Positions 18,237 through 27,024 are shown, counted from the first letter of the stretch. The stretch is DNA of 64,000 nucleotides from Tropicibacter sp. R16_0 (GCF_017743935.1 NZ_JAGHRE010000013.1:41374-105373); one strand, 5' to 3'. Numbers and translations are program-made. The notes: a model not told the origin generated them from the letters alone.

Positions 18237-19220
18237 ATGGACGTAAAATTCACAACGAATGCAAATATTATCAAAGCGTTGGAGGTTTTTGTTGCGGTTG
18301 TTGAAACTGGGCAAATGACGGCGGCAGCGCGGCTGGCTGGCATGACGCAATCCGCCGCTTCTCAGCACATCGGCACCTTGGAAAAACACTATGATGTCAA
18401 ATTGTTGGACCGATCAACGCGCCCGGTGAAGCCAACCCAGGCAGGGGTCATGATGTACCGCCACGCGGGCCGCATTCTGCAAGCGGTTGGGGAGCTGGCC
18501 AGTGACATGCGCCATCAAGGCCCGACGCCCATCAGCCGGTTGCGGCTTGGATTGCAGGCCTCGATCGCCACAACCTTGTCGCCGGGATTGGTGCGAATGG
18601 CCAAGGACCGCTTTGGCGTGCAGGACATGGTGCTGCATGCGGGCCAGAGCGGCGATCACGAAGCGCTGCTCAGGACCAAACAGGCTGATATTGCCATCAC
18701 GTCGGACCCGCTGTTGGACATGGACGGCTTGGAACGGCACGCAGTTCTGACCGAGGCGTTTCTGTTGGTCCTGCCGCCCGGATTTAACCAGCCGGTGCAG
18801 GATCTGGAGCAGGTGCTGCGCCACCTCCCGCTGGTGCGCTTTGCCGACACCACAAACGTGGGCCGCCGGATCGGTCAGCACTTGCGCCGCCTGCGCCTGC
18901 AGCCCGAGCGGGTGATCCAGGCCGACCGGTCCAGCATGGTGACGGCCTGCGTCGCCGATGGCATGGGCTTTACCTTGTTGACGCCGACCTTGTTGATCGA
19001 CGGGTTGGTGGAACGTATGCCGTTGGATCTGCGTCCCTTGCCCGGCGCGGGGATGAGCCGCTCGATCACCGTCGTGGCCCGGGATGGGGAGCTGGGAGAG
19101 CTGCCCAAAGCCTTTGCCGAATACGCCCGGGTGTCGCTTGTGGACCAGATTACGGGGCAGATGGGCAAGATCGGCACCGCCGCTTTGGCTGGTCTGGAGA
19201 CAGAGGAGGAGCCTTTATGA
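18237..19220 (+). CDS. LysR-family transcriptional regulator
   Basis: A 327-residue LysR protein: helix-turn-helix at 10-60 (ALEVFVAVVETGQMTAAARL, MTQSAASQHIGTLEKHYDVKLLDR) and a co-inducer domain from about 90 (RLRLGLQASIATTLSPGL). The frame could start with TTG at 18183, but that would place the perfect palindrome inside the gene; ATG 18237 has GAAGGG upstream and gives a normal N terminus. It is divergent from the methyltransferase operon and overlaps the following dioxygenase gene by four bases, so it probably regulates both. Confidence 0.92.
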   Translation: MDVKFTTNANIIKALEVFVAVVETGQMTAAARLAGMTQSAASQHIGTLEKHYDVKLLDRSTRPVKPTQAGVMMYRHAGRILQAVGELASDMRHQGPTPISRLRLGLQASIATTLSPGLVRMAKDRFGVQDMVLHAGQSGDHEALLRTKQADIAITSDPLLDMDGLERHAVLTEAFLLVLPPGFNQPVQDLEQVLRHLPLVRFADTTNVGRRIGQHLRRLRLQPERVIQADRSSMVTACVADGMGFTLLTPTLLIDGLVERMPLDLRPLPGAGMSRSITVVARDGELGELPKAFAEYARVSLVDQITGQMGKIGTAALAGLETEEEPL

Positions 19221-20269
19221 CGCCGAACGATTTGCCACCCCAGATTGACACGCCCGCCGCCTGGGTCGGACGTGATCTGGCCGCGCGGCCCAAGGATTGG
19301 CTGTATCAGCTGACACCGGATGACGTCGCCGACCTGGAACAGGCCGCGCGGCATTTCCTGTCGTTGGATCGTGATGTCGGAGAGATCACGGCCGAGGATT
19401 TTCCGCTGTCGCAGTTTGCCGATCACCTGAGCGCCTTGCGCGACAAGCTGCTGAGCGGTGTCGGGGTCGAGGTGCTGCGCGGCCTGCCAATAGAAACCTA
19501 CGATCAAAAGATGGCGGCCACGGTATTCTGTGGCATTGGTGCACATCTGGGCTCAGCCCGGTCTCAGAATGCGGATGGGCATATCCTGGGGCATGTGCGC
19601 GATGTCGGGCGGGACCCCAACGATCCCACGGCGCGGATCTATCAGACCGCGGCCCGGCAAAGCTTTCATACCGACAGTGCAGACGTGGTTGGGCTGTTGT
19701 GTTTGCGGGATGCCAAAGAGGGGGGCGACTCACTACTGGTGAGCGCCGAGACGATCTTCAACCGGATGCGGGCCACGCGCCCCGACCTGCTGGCGTTGCT
19801 CTTTGATCCCATTGCCACCGACCGGCGGGGCGAGGTGCCTGAGGGGATGGAGCCTTACATGACCATCCCGCCGTTCAGCTGGCACGCGGACAAGCTGACG
19901 GTGTTCTATCAGCGTCAATACATCGACAGCGCCCAACGGTTCGAAGGGGCCATGCGCCTGACACCCGCCCATGTCGAGGCGCTGGACATGTTCGATGCGC
20001 TCGCCAATGACCCCGAGCTGCACATCACCATGCGGTTGCAACCGGGCGATATGCAGTTCGTCTATAACCACGCGATGCTGCACGACCGGACGGGTTTCAT
20101 TGACTGGCCGGACCCGGATAAGCGCCGCCACCTGTTCCGCCTGTGGCTGTCGCTTCCCGGTGATCGGGTACTGCCGCCGGTGTTTGCACAACGTTATGGC
20201 GACCTGACCGTTGGTGCGCGGGGCGGGATCATTACGACCCACACCCGGCCTCATGCGCCCTTGGATTGA
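19217..20269 (+). CDS. TauD/TfdA-family Fe(II)/2-oxoglutarate dioxygenase
   Basis: A 350-residue non-heme iron oxygenase. The HxD iron motif is SFHTDSADVV (His151, Asp153), and the distal His289 lies in NHAMLHDRTGF with the nearby arginines expected to hold 2-oxoglutarate. The family includes taurine and 2,4-D dioxygenases and the trimethyllysine/gamma-butyrobetaine hydroxylases, so hydroxylation of a methylated amine would fit the neighbouring demethylation operon; this is inference. Its ATG overlaps the LysR stop (ATGA), tying it to that regulator. Confidence 0.87.
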   Translation: MTPNDLPPQIDTPAAWVGRDLAARPKDWLYQLTPDDVADLEQAARHFLSLDRDVGEITAEDFPLSQFADHLSALRDKLLSGVGVEVLRGLPIETYDQKMAATVFCGIGAHLGSARSQNADGHILGHVRDVGRDPNDPTARIYQTAARQSFHTDSADVVGLLCLRDAKEGGDSLLVSAETIFNRMRATRPDLLALLFDPIATDRRGEVPEGMEPYMTIPPFSWHADKLTVFYQRQYIDSAQRFEGAMRLTPAHVEALDMFDALANDPELHITMRLQPGDMQFVYNHAMLHDRTGFIDWPDPDKRRHLFRLWLSLPGDRVLPPVFAQRYGDLTVGARGGIITTHTRPHAPLD

Positions 20270-20380
20270 CGCGAGCGGACTTGTTGGTTGGTCGCACAAA
20301 AGGAGAGTCGACCTGTAATATTCATCTGTTAGAATGACTGGGTGCTGCGCTTTGGTGGCACGTATTTTTAGGATGGAATA

Positions 20381-20875
20381 ATGACGAAATTCAGAAAGAT
20401 CGCAGCTGTTTCCTTGCTTGTGGCAGGGATTTCGACACCAGTCTTGGCACAGACGTTTGTGCCCTTTGGCGAAGCCGGGGAATGGAAGGTTTACACCAAA
20501 ACCGATGACAATACCTGTGTTGTCGAGACCAACAAGGATGGCCTGATTATTCAAATGGGCGTTCTCAAAAGCGGTATCGGGTACATCGGGGCCTTCACGC
20601 ATGAGCCGGACGGCGCCACGACCGATGGCGGCACCACGCTGAACATCGATATCGATGGAAACCAGTACTATGCGCCAGAAAATGTCGTGCACGAGAACGA
20701 GCAGGGCTTTTCGGGCTCATACATCGCTGCAGACAATCCCGCATTCATCTCGGATGTGGCCAATGGTCAAACCATGAAAGTCGTTGATGAAACCCGGGTG
20801 TTTACCTTGGATTTGACAGGCACAAAAGCGGCCATGGAAATGGGACGCGACTGTCTGGCAGCCGCGGGCGGCTGA
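20381..20875 (+). CDS. Small exported protein of unknown function
   Basis: A 164-residue protein with a clear signal peptide (KIAAVSLLVAGISTPVLAQ, cleavage near residue 24). The mature part is acidic with a conserved-looking end (FTLDLTGTKAAMEMGRDCL) and two cysteines (in NTCVV and near the C terminus) that could form a disulfide. The ATG has AGGA seven bases upstream. I do not recognise the family with certainty; the layout resembles periplasmic invasion-associated-locus-B-like proteins. Confidence 0.7.
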   Translation: MTKFRKIAAVSLLVAGISTPVLAQTFVPFGEAGEWKVYTKTDDNTCVVETNKDGLIIQMGVLKSGIGYIGAFTHEPDGATTDGGTTLNIDIDGNQYYAPENVVHENEQGFSGSYIAADNPAFISDVANGQTMKVVDETRVFTLDLTGTKAAMEMGRDCLAAAGG

Positions 20876-21027
20876 TCCGGAAATGACTTCGGTGCCAGGT
20901 TGTGCCGCGCCCAGTCTTGAGCGCGGCACTGTCTGTGCGTTCTTGCACCGAAGGTATGTGATTGCTCCTAATTGTGCGTTTGCCGCAGGGCCCTAAGTTG
21001 ACGGGCAAGCAACCAGGAGGCACTGCA

Positions 21028-21966
21028 ATGAGCTGGAACCCAATACTTGACGCTGACATTCCCATTGGCGACGCCGTGGATGCCATTGAAACCGTCATCG
21101 TGCCACGTGCGCGCGATCTGGGCGGGTTCGAGGTGCGCCGCGCCTTGCCCGCACCCAAGCGGCAGATGGTCGGCCCCTTCATTTTCTTTGATCAGATGGG
21201 CCCGGTTGAGTTTCTGACCGGGCAGGGGATCGACGTGCGTCCGCATCCGCACATCGGGCTGGCGACGGTCACCTATTTGTACAAGGGCAAATTGCACCAC
21301 CGAGATTCGCTGGGAACGGACCAGTGGATCGAACCGGGCGCGGTGAACTGGATGGTGGCAGGCCACGGCGTGACCCACTCTGAGCGCACCGATGAAGAGG
21401 CGCGCAAATCGCCGCTTTCGATGTTTGGTCTTCAGACCTGGGTGGCTCTGCCGGACGAGTTGGAGGACACGCCCGCCTCGTTCGAACATGTGGGTGCGGC
21501 AGAGTTGCCGGAACTGACCGGTGAGGGGAAAACCGTGCGCCTTATTCTGGGCGACGCCTATGGCGAGCGCGCACCGGTCAAGACGCCGAGCGAGATGTTC
21601 TATGCCGACGCCGTGCTGGACCCGGGCGCCGCGATCCCGATGCCCGACAATCACGAGGATCGGGGGCTGTATGTCGTCGGCGGGTCTGTGTCCATCGCGG
21701 GGCAAGAGTTTGAGGCCGGGCAGATGGTGGTGTTCCGCCCCGGTGACCGCATCAGCGCCAAGGCCGGCCCCAATGGCGCACGGCTGATGCTGCTGGGGGG
21801 CGCGACGATGAACGGGCCGCGCCACATCTGGTGGAACTTTGTTGCCTCGTCGAAAGAACGGATCGAGGCCGCCAAAGAAGCATGGCGTGCCGGGGACTGG
21901 ATGCATGGGCGGTTTCAGTTGCCTCCGGGTGATGATCAAGAGTTCACACCCTTGCCTGAACGCTAA
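21028..21966 (+). CDS. Pirin-family bicupin protein
   Basis: A 312-residue pirin. The N-terminal cupin has the metal ligands in RPHPHIGLATV and GHGVTHSER (three His plus Glu), and the C-terminal cupin includes the GLYVVGGSVSI segment. Pirins bind Fe and some act as quercetinases or redox-sensing partners; the role here is unknown. The ATG at 21028 follows AGGAGGCACTGCA, a strong ribosome site, so the longer frame from 20962 is rejected. Confidence 0.9.
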   Translation: MSWNPILDADIPIGDAVDAIETVIVPRARDLGGFEVRRALPAPKRQMVGPFIFFDQMGPVEFLTGQGIDVRPHPHIGLATVTYLYKGKLHHRDSLGTDQWIEPGAVNWMVAGHGVTHSERTDEEARKSPLSMFGLQTWVALPDELEDTPASFEHVGAAELPELTGEGKTVRLILGDAYGERAPVKTPSEMFYADAVLDPGAAIPMPDNHEDRGLYVVGGSVSIAGQEFEAGQMVVFRPGDRISAKAGPNGARLMLLGGATMNGPRHIWWNFVASSKERIEAAKEAWRAGDWMHGRFQLPPGDDQEFTPLPER

Positions 21967-21987
21967 GGGGCTGGCACCACAGGCGGC

Positions 21988-22500
21988 ATGAAGATTCGTG
22001 CCGCCACCAGTGATGATTTGTCGGCCATCCGTGACATTCATGTCCAGAGCTGGCGCAGTTCATATGCCGGAATGCTCCCGAATGACTTTCTGGAGGCACC
22101 CTTGCATGCCGCGATGACGGACCGATGGGCACAGATGCCCGGGGACGATGTGCTGCTCCTGGTGGCAGAAGAGGACGGTCTGCTGGGGTTTGCCTGCATC
22201 CGCTGCGATGACGTGGATGGCCCGCTATTGGACAATCTGCATGTGGCAGGTGCCGTGCAGGGGCGGGGCGTTGGGCTTCATCTGATGCAAGCCTTGGCTA
22301 AACGACTGACAGGCATGGGGAAAACCACTCTCTGGCTGGAAGTGCTAGAGGCCAATACGGCGGCAAGACGGTTCTATGACCGCCTGGGCGGCGTCGAGGG
22401 CCCTGTTTTTCAGGATGATCTGTTCGGCAACCCGGTTCCCGCTCGCAAGGTGATCTGGGACGGGTTCGAGAAAATATTCGCGCCGGGTGAAAAAAGTTGA
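21988..22500 (+). CDS. GNAT-family N-acetyltransferase
   Basis: A 170-residue acetyltransferase. Residues 1-30 (IRAATSDDLSAIRDIHVQSWR) are the typical start, and the acetyl-CoA loop is VQGRGVGLHLMQAL at about residue 90-103, followed by LWLEVLEANTAARRFYDRLGG. The substrate is unknown. It lies 21 bp after the pirin gene and may share its transcript. Confidence 0.88.
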   Translation: MKIRAATSDDLSAIRDIHVQSWRSSYAGMLPNDFLEAPLHAAMTDRWAQMPGDDVLLLVAEEDGLLGFACIRCDDVDGPLLDNLHVAGAVQGRGVGLHLMQALAKRLTGMGKTTLWLEVLEANTAARRFYDRLGGVEGPVFQDDLFGNPVPARKVIWDGFEKIFAPGEKS

Positions 22501-22509
22501 AGTCGCCGC

Positions 22510-22538
22510 TTGACGATGCCGAACCGTAGCCATAATAC
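22510..22538 (+). promoter_or_regulatory. Sigma-70 promoter of the first tRNA-Asp
   Basis: TTGACG (22510-22515), 17-bp spacer, TAATAC (22533-22538): a near-consensus promoter 39 bp upstream of the tRNA. Confidence 0.75.
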
Positions 22539-22577
22539 ACCCCAACGTTCCGCAGGGAACGACAACAAAAGCAGCGA

Positions 22578-22654
22578 GCGGTTGTAGCTCAGTTGGTTAG
22601 AGTACCGGCCTGTCACGCCGGGGGTCGCGGGTTCGAGCCCCGTCAACCGCGCCA
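22578..22654 (+). tRNA. tRNA-Asp (anticodon GTC)
   Basis: A 77-nt cloverleaf with encoded CCA: acceptor GCGGTTG pairs with CAACCGC, the D-arm region is GCTCAGTTGGTTAGAG, the anticodon loop is CTGTCAC with GTC at 22612-22614, and the T loop is GGTTCGAGCC. Minus-strand open frames across it are artefacts. Confidence 0.98.
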
Positions 22655-22729
22655 CTGCTTTGCCCCTTTCCCGGGGAGTTGGGATCCGGCCCGGACAGGG
22701 CATTGGTGGTCTCCACCAGAAGAAAATGC

Positions 22730-22806
22730 GCGGTTGTAGCTCAGTTGGTTAGAGTACCGGCCTGTCACGCCGGGGGTCGCGGGTTCGAGCCCCGTCAACC
22801 GCGCCA
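22730..22806 (+). tRNA. tRNA-Asp (anticodon GTC), second identical copy
   Basis: Identical base for base to the copy at 22578-22654. The 75-bp spacer between them holds no promoter I can see, so both are probably processed from one transcript. Confidence 0.98.
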
Positions 22807-22899
22807 CTTTCTTCCTCTCTTCCTTCCAGATTGATTTCGTCTTGAAGCAGAGGCGCGTAGCGTATCTGATTGCCCTGTCGGGGGAGAGAGGGCGTTTTC

Positions 22900-23745
22900 G
22901 TGTTGTGTCGTGTCGGAGAGGTCGAGGTCTGGCGAATCCTTGAGATCAACGGGCCGTTTGTGGAGCCCGAAAAACTCTATCCAACTGCGGGCCCTGAATT
23001 GCACCACGTGTTGCGCGAACATGCGCCGGGGCAGCTGTGCGAACACAGCGGCAAGCTGATTCTGCCGATCCAGGGGTTTCTGCTGAAAACACCTGATCAC
23101 GTGATTCTGGTAGACGCCTGCGTGGGCAATCACAAAACGGCGTCACATGCGGACTGGCATCAACGCTCGGACGGGCGGTTCATGGCGGCGCTGACAGCTG
23201 CCGGAGTGGCGCCCGGGGACGTGGATTATGTCCTGTGCACACATTTGCACCCGGATCATGTGGGCTGGAACACACGGCTGCAAGACGGGCGTTGGGTGCC
23301 AACCTTTCCAAACGCCAAGTACCTGATCCCGGCCGATGACAATGCCGCCTACAGCGCCAATCCAACCGACGCCTACACCGAAAGCGTTCTGCCGGTGATC
23401 GAGGCCGGGCAGGCGGAAATGGTTCAGCCGGGGCATTGCCTGGGCGATCATGTGCGTTTGCTGCCAACGCCCGGGCATTCGCCGGGCCATGTCTCGGTCC
23501 TGGTGCACAGCGGTGACGCCGAGGCGCTGATCACCGGCGATGCGCTGCATTCCACTGCCCAATGTCATCGCCCAGATTGGCATTTCACCTTTGATGCGGA
23601 TCCCGAAATGGCGGTTCAGTCCCGCGTGGCGTTGTTGGAGGATTCGTCGGAAACCGGTCGGCGCGTGTTGGGGAGCCATTTCACCTTACCCTCAATCGGT
23701 CGTGTCCGTGCTGCGGGGGATGCGTTCCGCTGGGAGTCCGACTAA
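22900..23745 (+). CDS. Metallo-beta-lactamase-fold hydrolase
   Basis: A 281-residue MBL-fold protein. Metal ligands are visible in CTHLHPDHVGW (HxHxDH), PTPGHSPGH and ITGDALHS, followed by a late GSHFTLPSIG histidine. The N terminus resembles the quorum-quenching/hydrolase branch found next to tRNA genes in many genomes; the substrate is unknown. GTG 22900 follows GAGAGGG at seven bases and is chosen over TTG 22870. Confidence 0.85.
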   Translation: MLCRVGEVEVWRILEINGPFVEPEKLYPTAGPELHHVLREHAPGQLCEHSGKLILPIQGFLLKTPDHVILVDACVGNHKTASHADWHQRSDGRFMAALTAAGVAPGDVDYVLCTHLHPDHVGWNTRLQDGRWVPTFPNAKYLIPADDNAAYSANPTDAYTESVLPVIEAGQAEMVQPGHCLGDHVRLLPTPGHSPGHVSVLVHSGDAEALITGDALHSTAQCHRPDWHFTFDADPEMAVQSRVALLEDSSETGRRVLGSHFTLPSIGRVRAAGDAFRWESD

Positions 23746-23856
23746 GGGGCGTTTTTTCCACTGACCAAACACCGTGAAACCATTGGGATTTCAAGATTTT
23801 GCCGCAAACAGCGGGGATGGTCTGTCTTGATTGTCCTGTGAAAGTGATTGCGTCTC

Positions 23857-25404
23857 ATGAGTATTGCTTCGGTTCTGAAAAGCCACGCGGCCCTGTTGAT
23901 CCGCCCCATTCCCAACAGCATCTCCACCGGGCTGGAACCAATCCGTTTCGGCGGCAGGCCTCGGCTGCCCAAGGGCACGGATTGGCCCACGCGCACGTGC
24001 CGATTTCGGGATCGGGAGTGGACCGTCCAAGATCACTTTGTGGCCGAGATAGATTTTGCACGTCTTCCCAAGGCGGTTGAGGGGCATTCGATGCCTCTGA
24101 TGCCGGGACGGGGTATTCTGTCAATCTTTCTGCCACTGGACGGGGACCGCATCTATACCGGCGAAACCGAGGTGGCGGTGCACTTTTGGCCGGGCGACCC
24201 GGCGGATCTGTCCGAGCGCGCGCCTCCCAAGGATCTGCCCAATATGCGCGACACCGGGTTCGATCATGTTCATGACGACGGAACGATGGATGACGGCCGG
24301 TCGCTGGTGCCCCTGCGGGCCGAGGTCTTGCCGTTTCTATCCGCCCGCGCGGTGAATCCGCTGGCTGTGAACATGGCCGCAGCAGAAGGGGCAGATGTAT
24401 CCCCCCGGAAAAAAGCGCACGAATCTCACGAAGACGCGGTCGCGCGCGCGTTTGCGCAGGCACAGGCGGAACGGCCGTTTCCGCCGCCACCAGAGCTTGC
24501 CATACCCGAGCATATGGAGATCCTGCAAGCTCAACTGTCTCGCATTCCCAAGGAGTTCCGCGATTTCAATTGGATGCTCGAGGCTCATCATCTGGATTGG
24601 GCGTTCATTTTCGATTGGTCCCGCGTTTTCTTTGCCGGATGTCTGACCATTGCGTTGAGCGAACATCGGGTGTTTTTGAAGTCGGGCGACATGTCCAACC
24701 TGATGCGACGCACCATGGAGCGGCGGGTGCGCAAGATGACGGCGCAGCGCAAGCAGACCAAGACTCGCAGCTTTGGGCAGGGCCGTAAACCGTGGTTCCG
24801 GTTCTTCGACAAGCCTGCTCCGGTGGACATGAACTTTGACTACCAGGCGCGGCGGTGGCTGAACCTGTCGCGGTTTGCGACGGGGTATCCTTCCGAAGAT
24901 ATGCTTGCCTGTTTTGCCGATACGTTGATCGAGTTGAAGCGCCACTATGACGAGACGGATGACGAGGGCTACAACCTTGGCCCAAGGATCTGGCGCTTGG
25001 ACGCCAGCATCGATGGGCATGACGCCCATGCGGGCAACACCCTAGTGGCTGCAAAAGATGCATTCAAAACGGCCTGCAAGAATGCAGAAAAACGACATAA
25101 ATCCCGGTTCGATATGATGTCTCAGGCAGATCGGTGGGACAGCCGCGTGATTCATGAAAGCGGGCAATCAGCCGCGCCGGGGTTCTCGTTGGGGACCATG
25201 CCGTTGCAGATGTTCGGCCAGGGGTTCGAAATACAATCGGCCGTCAGCGATCATGTGGGCGACATTCTGTTGCTGCAATTGGGGGACAGCTGCGGCCTGC
25301 CGGTGGGCTTTGGGCCGGACGGGATCGTGCAGCTGTGGATTACGCCCGAGGATCTGGCCAATGCCAGGTTCGACAACCTGCGGATGACGTTTGAAATGAC
25401 GTGA
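23857..25404 (+). CDS. DUF1963-containing protein (YwqG-like)
   Basis: A 515-residue soluble protein. The first 120 residues (GGRPRLPKGTDWPTR, then FVAEIDFARLP) and the last 65 (QMFGQGFEIQSAVSDHVGDILLLQLG, then GFGPDGIVQLWITPEDL) match the two ends of a DUF1963/YwqG-like domain. They are separated by a long insertion (about residues 150-430) rich in charged helices. DUF1963 proteins have no firmly known function. The ATG at 23857 has only a weak ribosome site; TTG 23848 is possible. It ends at a strong shared hairpin. Confidence 0.75.
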   Translation: MSIASVLKSHAALLIRPIPNSISTGLEPIRFGGRPRLPKGTDWPTRTCRFRDREWTVQDHFVAEIDFARLPKAVEGHSMPLMPGRGILSIFLPLDGDRIYTGETEVAVHFWPGDPADLSERAPPKDLPNMRDTGFDHVHDDGTMDDGRSLVPLRAEVLPFLSARAVNPLAVNMAAAEGADVSPRKKAHESHEDAVARAFAQAQAERPFPPPPELAIPEHMEILQAQLSRIPKEFRDFNWMLEAHHLDWAFIFDWSRVFFAGCLTIALSEHRVFLKSGDMSNLMRRTMERRVRKMTAQRKQTKTRSFGQGRKPWFRFFDKPAPVDMNFDYQARRWLNLSRFATGYPSEDMLACFADTLIELKRHYDETDDEGYNLGPRIWRLDASIDGHDAHAGNTLVAAKDAFKTACKNAEKRHKSRFDMMSQADRWDSRVIHESGQSAAPGFSLGTMPLQMFGQGFEIQSAVSDHVGDILLLQLGDSCGLPVGFGPDGIVQLWITPEDLANARFDNLRMTFEMT

Positions 25405-25410
25405 TGTGCG

Positions 25411-25432
25411 AGAGGCCCCATTCGGGGCCTCT
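25411..25432. terminator. Bidirectional hairpin between convergent genes
   Basis: AGAGGCCCC-N4-GGGGCCTCT is a perfect 9-bp stem in the 39-bp gap between the converging DUF1963 and M20 genes. There is no T run on either side. Confidence 0.7.
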
Positions 25433-25443
25433 GCAAGTGTGGC

Positions 25444-26814
25444 TTAGCTCAATGCTGCCAGGACACGAGCCCACGAGCGGATGCCTTTGTGAAAGCTCTC
25501 CATGTCGTATTTCTCGTTGGGCGAATGGATCTGGTCGTCGTCCTTGCCAAAGCCGATCAGCATCGCGTCGGTGTCGACGATTTCCTTGAAAAAGCCCGCG
25601 ATAGGGATCGACCCGCCACAGCCCACATAGGCCGCCGGGATGCCCCATTCATCGCTGAGCGCCTGGCGCGCTTTTTCAAAGGCCGGATCTTCGACCGACA
25701 TTTGTGAGGCGGCCGAGCCCTTTTCGGTGCGGTATTCGACGCTGAACCCGTCAGGCAGGTTGCTTTCCAGATAGTGGCGGAACGCGTCGCGGATCGCGTC
25801 GGGGTCTTGCTGGCCCACCAGTCGAAAGCTCACTTTGGCGCTGGCCTGGCTGGGCAAAACGGTCTTGAACCCGTCGCCTGTGTAGCCGCCCCAGATACCG
25901 TTCACGTCACAGGTCGGACGCGACCAGATCTGCTCCAGCGGGGTGCGATCTTGCTCACCTGCCGGGGCTTTCAGGCCCACGTCACCTAGGAAGGTCTGGT
26001 GATCAAAGTTCAGGCCCTGCCATTGTGCGCGCATCTCGTCGGACAATTCTGTCACGCCGTCGTAGAAGCCGGGCAGGGTGATCGCGCCAGTGTCATCGTG
26101 CAAACCGGCCAGGATCTTGGTCAGCACGCGGATCGGGTTCATTCCAATGCCGCCGTACATGCCCGAGTGCAGATCGCGGTCGGGGCCAGTGATGGTGAAA
26201 TCCTCGCCCAACAGACCGCGCAGCATGGTGGTGATGGCGGGCACTTTGCTTTCAAACAGACCCGTGTCGCAGATCAGCGCGATGTCCGATTTCAGCTCGT
26301 CGCGGTTTTCTTCCATGAAGGGCACCAGCGAGGGCGAGCCCGATTCCTCTTCACCCTCGAAGAAGAACGTCAGCTTGCAGGGCAGGGAGCCGTGCACCTC
26401 TTTCCAGGCGCGACAGGCCTCGACAAAGGTCATCAATTGACCCTTGTCGTCGGATGCGCCTCGTGCGCGGATCACTTTGCCCGCGGGCGTCTCCTGGATC
26501 TCGGGGTCAAAGGGATCGCGGTCCCACAACTCCAGCGGATCAACCGGCTGCACGTCGTAATGACCGTAAAACAGCAGATGCGGGCCGGGCCCGTCGATGT
26601 GTCCCACGACCATCGGGTGGCCAGGTGTGGGGCGCTTTTGCGTATCAACGCCCAGGCTTTGCAGATCGGCTACGAGCCAGTCGGCGGCAGCATCACAGTG
26701 CTCCTTGAAGGCCGGGTCGGTCGAAATCGACGGGATCTTGAGCAGCTCGATCAGGCGGTCGGTGGCGGCGGGCAGGTCGGCATCAATGCGCGACAGGACA
26801 TCATCCAAAGACAT
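25444..26814 (-). CDS. M20-family metallopeptidase (dipeptidase type)
   Basis: A 456-residue di-zinc peptidase. The zinc sites are LLFYGHYDVQPVD (His and catalytic Asp), GASDDKGQL (bridging Asp) and FEGEEESGSP (general-base Glu plus Glu ligand). The late His is in the GGSIPIAGFF area. The dimerisation lid domain lies at about 200-320. It probably cleaves small peptides or N-acyl amino acids in the cytoplasm. AAGGA lies seven bases before the ATG. Confidence 0.9.
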   Translation of the reverse strand: MSLDDVLSRIDADLPAATDRLIELLKIPSISTDPAFKEHCDAAADWLVADLQSLGVDTQKRPTPGHPMVVGHIDGPGPHLLFYGHYDVQPVDPLELWDRDPFDPEIQETPAGKVIRARGASDDKGQLMTFVEACRAWKEVHGSLPCKLTFFFEGEEESGSPSLVPFMEENRDELKSDIALICDTGLFESKVPAITTMLRGLLGEDFTITGPDRDLHSGMYGGIGMNPIRVLTKILAGLHDDTGAITLPGFYDGVTELSDEMRAQWQGLNFDHQTFLGDVGLKAPAGEQDRTPLEQIWSRPTCDVNGIWGGYTGDGFKTVLPSQASAKVSFRLVGQQDPDAIRDAFRHYLESNLPDGFSVEYRTEKGSAASQMSVEDPAFEKARQALSDEWGIPAAYVGCGGSIPIAGFFKEIVDTDAMLIGFGKDDDQIHSPNEKYDMESFHKGIRSWARVLAALS

Positions 26815-26959
26815 CGCAGGTTCCTTTTCATTGGGCGAAACGATTTGGCGCGAAAGGTATCAGCGCGGGCCGCACTGTCCAGAGGGCGCAAGCTGATCTG
26901 TGCTCAATTCTCGGATCGGAAACTTTTGAAACTGTTTCGGGCTGGCTTGCGACGTTTTC

Positions 26960-26976
26960 GCGCCCCCAAGGGGCGC
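26960..26976 (+). terminator. GC hairpin with T-rich tail upstream of hemA
   Basis: GCGCCCC-N3-GGGGCGC followed by AGTTTGTCTTGTT resembles a rho-independent terminator, but no plus-strand gene precedes it: the M20 gene starts divergently at 26814. It may end an unannotated short transcript or shield hemA from upstream transcription. The remaining sequence of this 354-bp gap shows only the FNR box and promoter. Confidence 0.4.
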
Positions 26977-27010
26977 AGTTTGTCTTGTTACATGTGAACT
27001 GGGTGTATAT

Positions 27011-27024
27011 TTGATGCAAATCAA
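27011..27024 (+). promoter_or_regulatory. FNR-type (FnrL) box in hemA promoter
   Basis: TTGAT-GCAA-ATCAA matches the full FNR consensus TTGAT-N4-ATCAA at every defined position. A -10-like TATAGG at 27046-27051 would place the transcription start near 27058, so the box centre sits at about -41, the class II activator position. FnrL control of hemA is known in Rhodobacter; the transcript start here is inferred. Confidence 0.8.

Noticed and set aside
22410..22703. Minus-strand open frame through the first tRNA-Asp
   Set aside because: The sequence ARLTGLEPATPGVTGRYSNQL is the well-known false translation of a tRNA gene.
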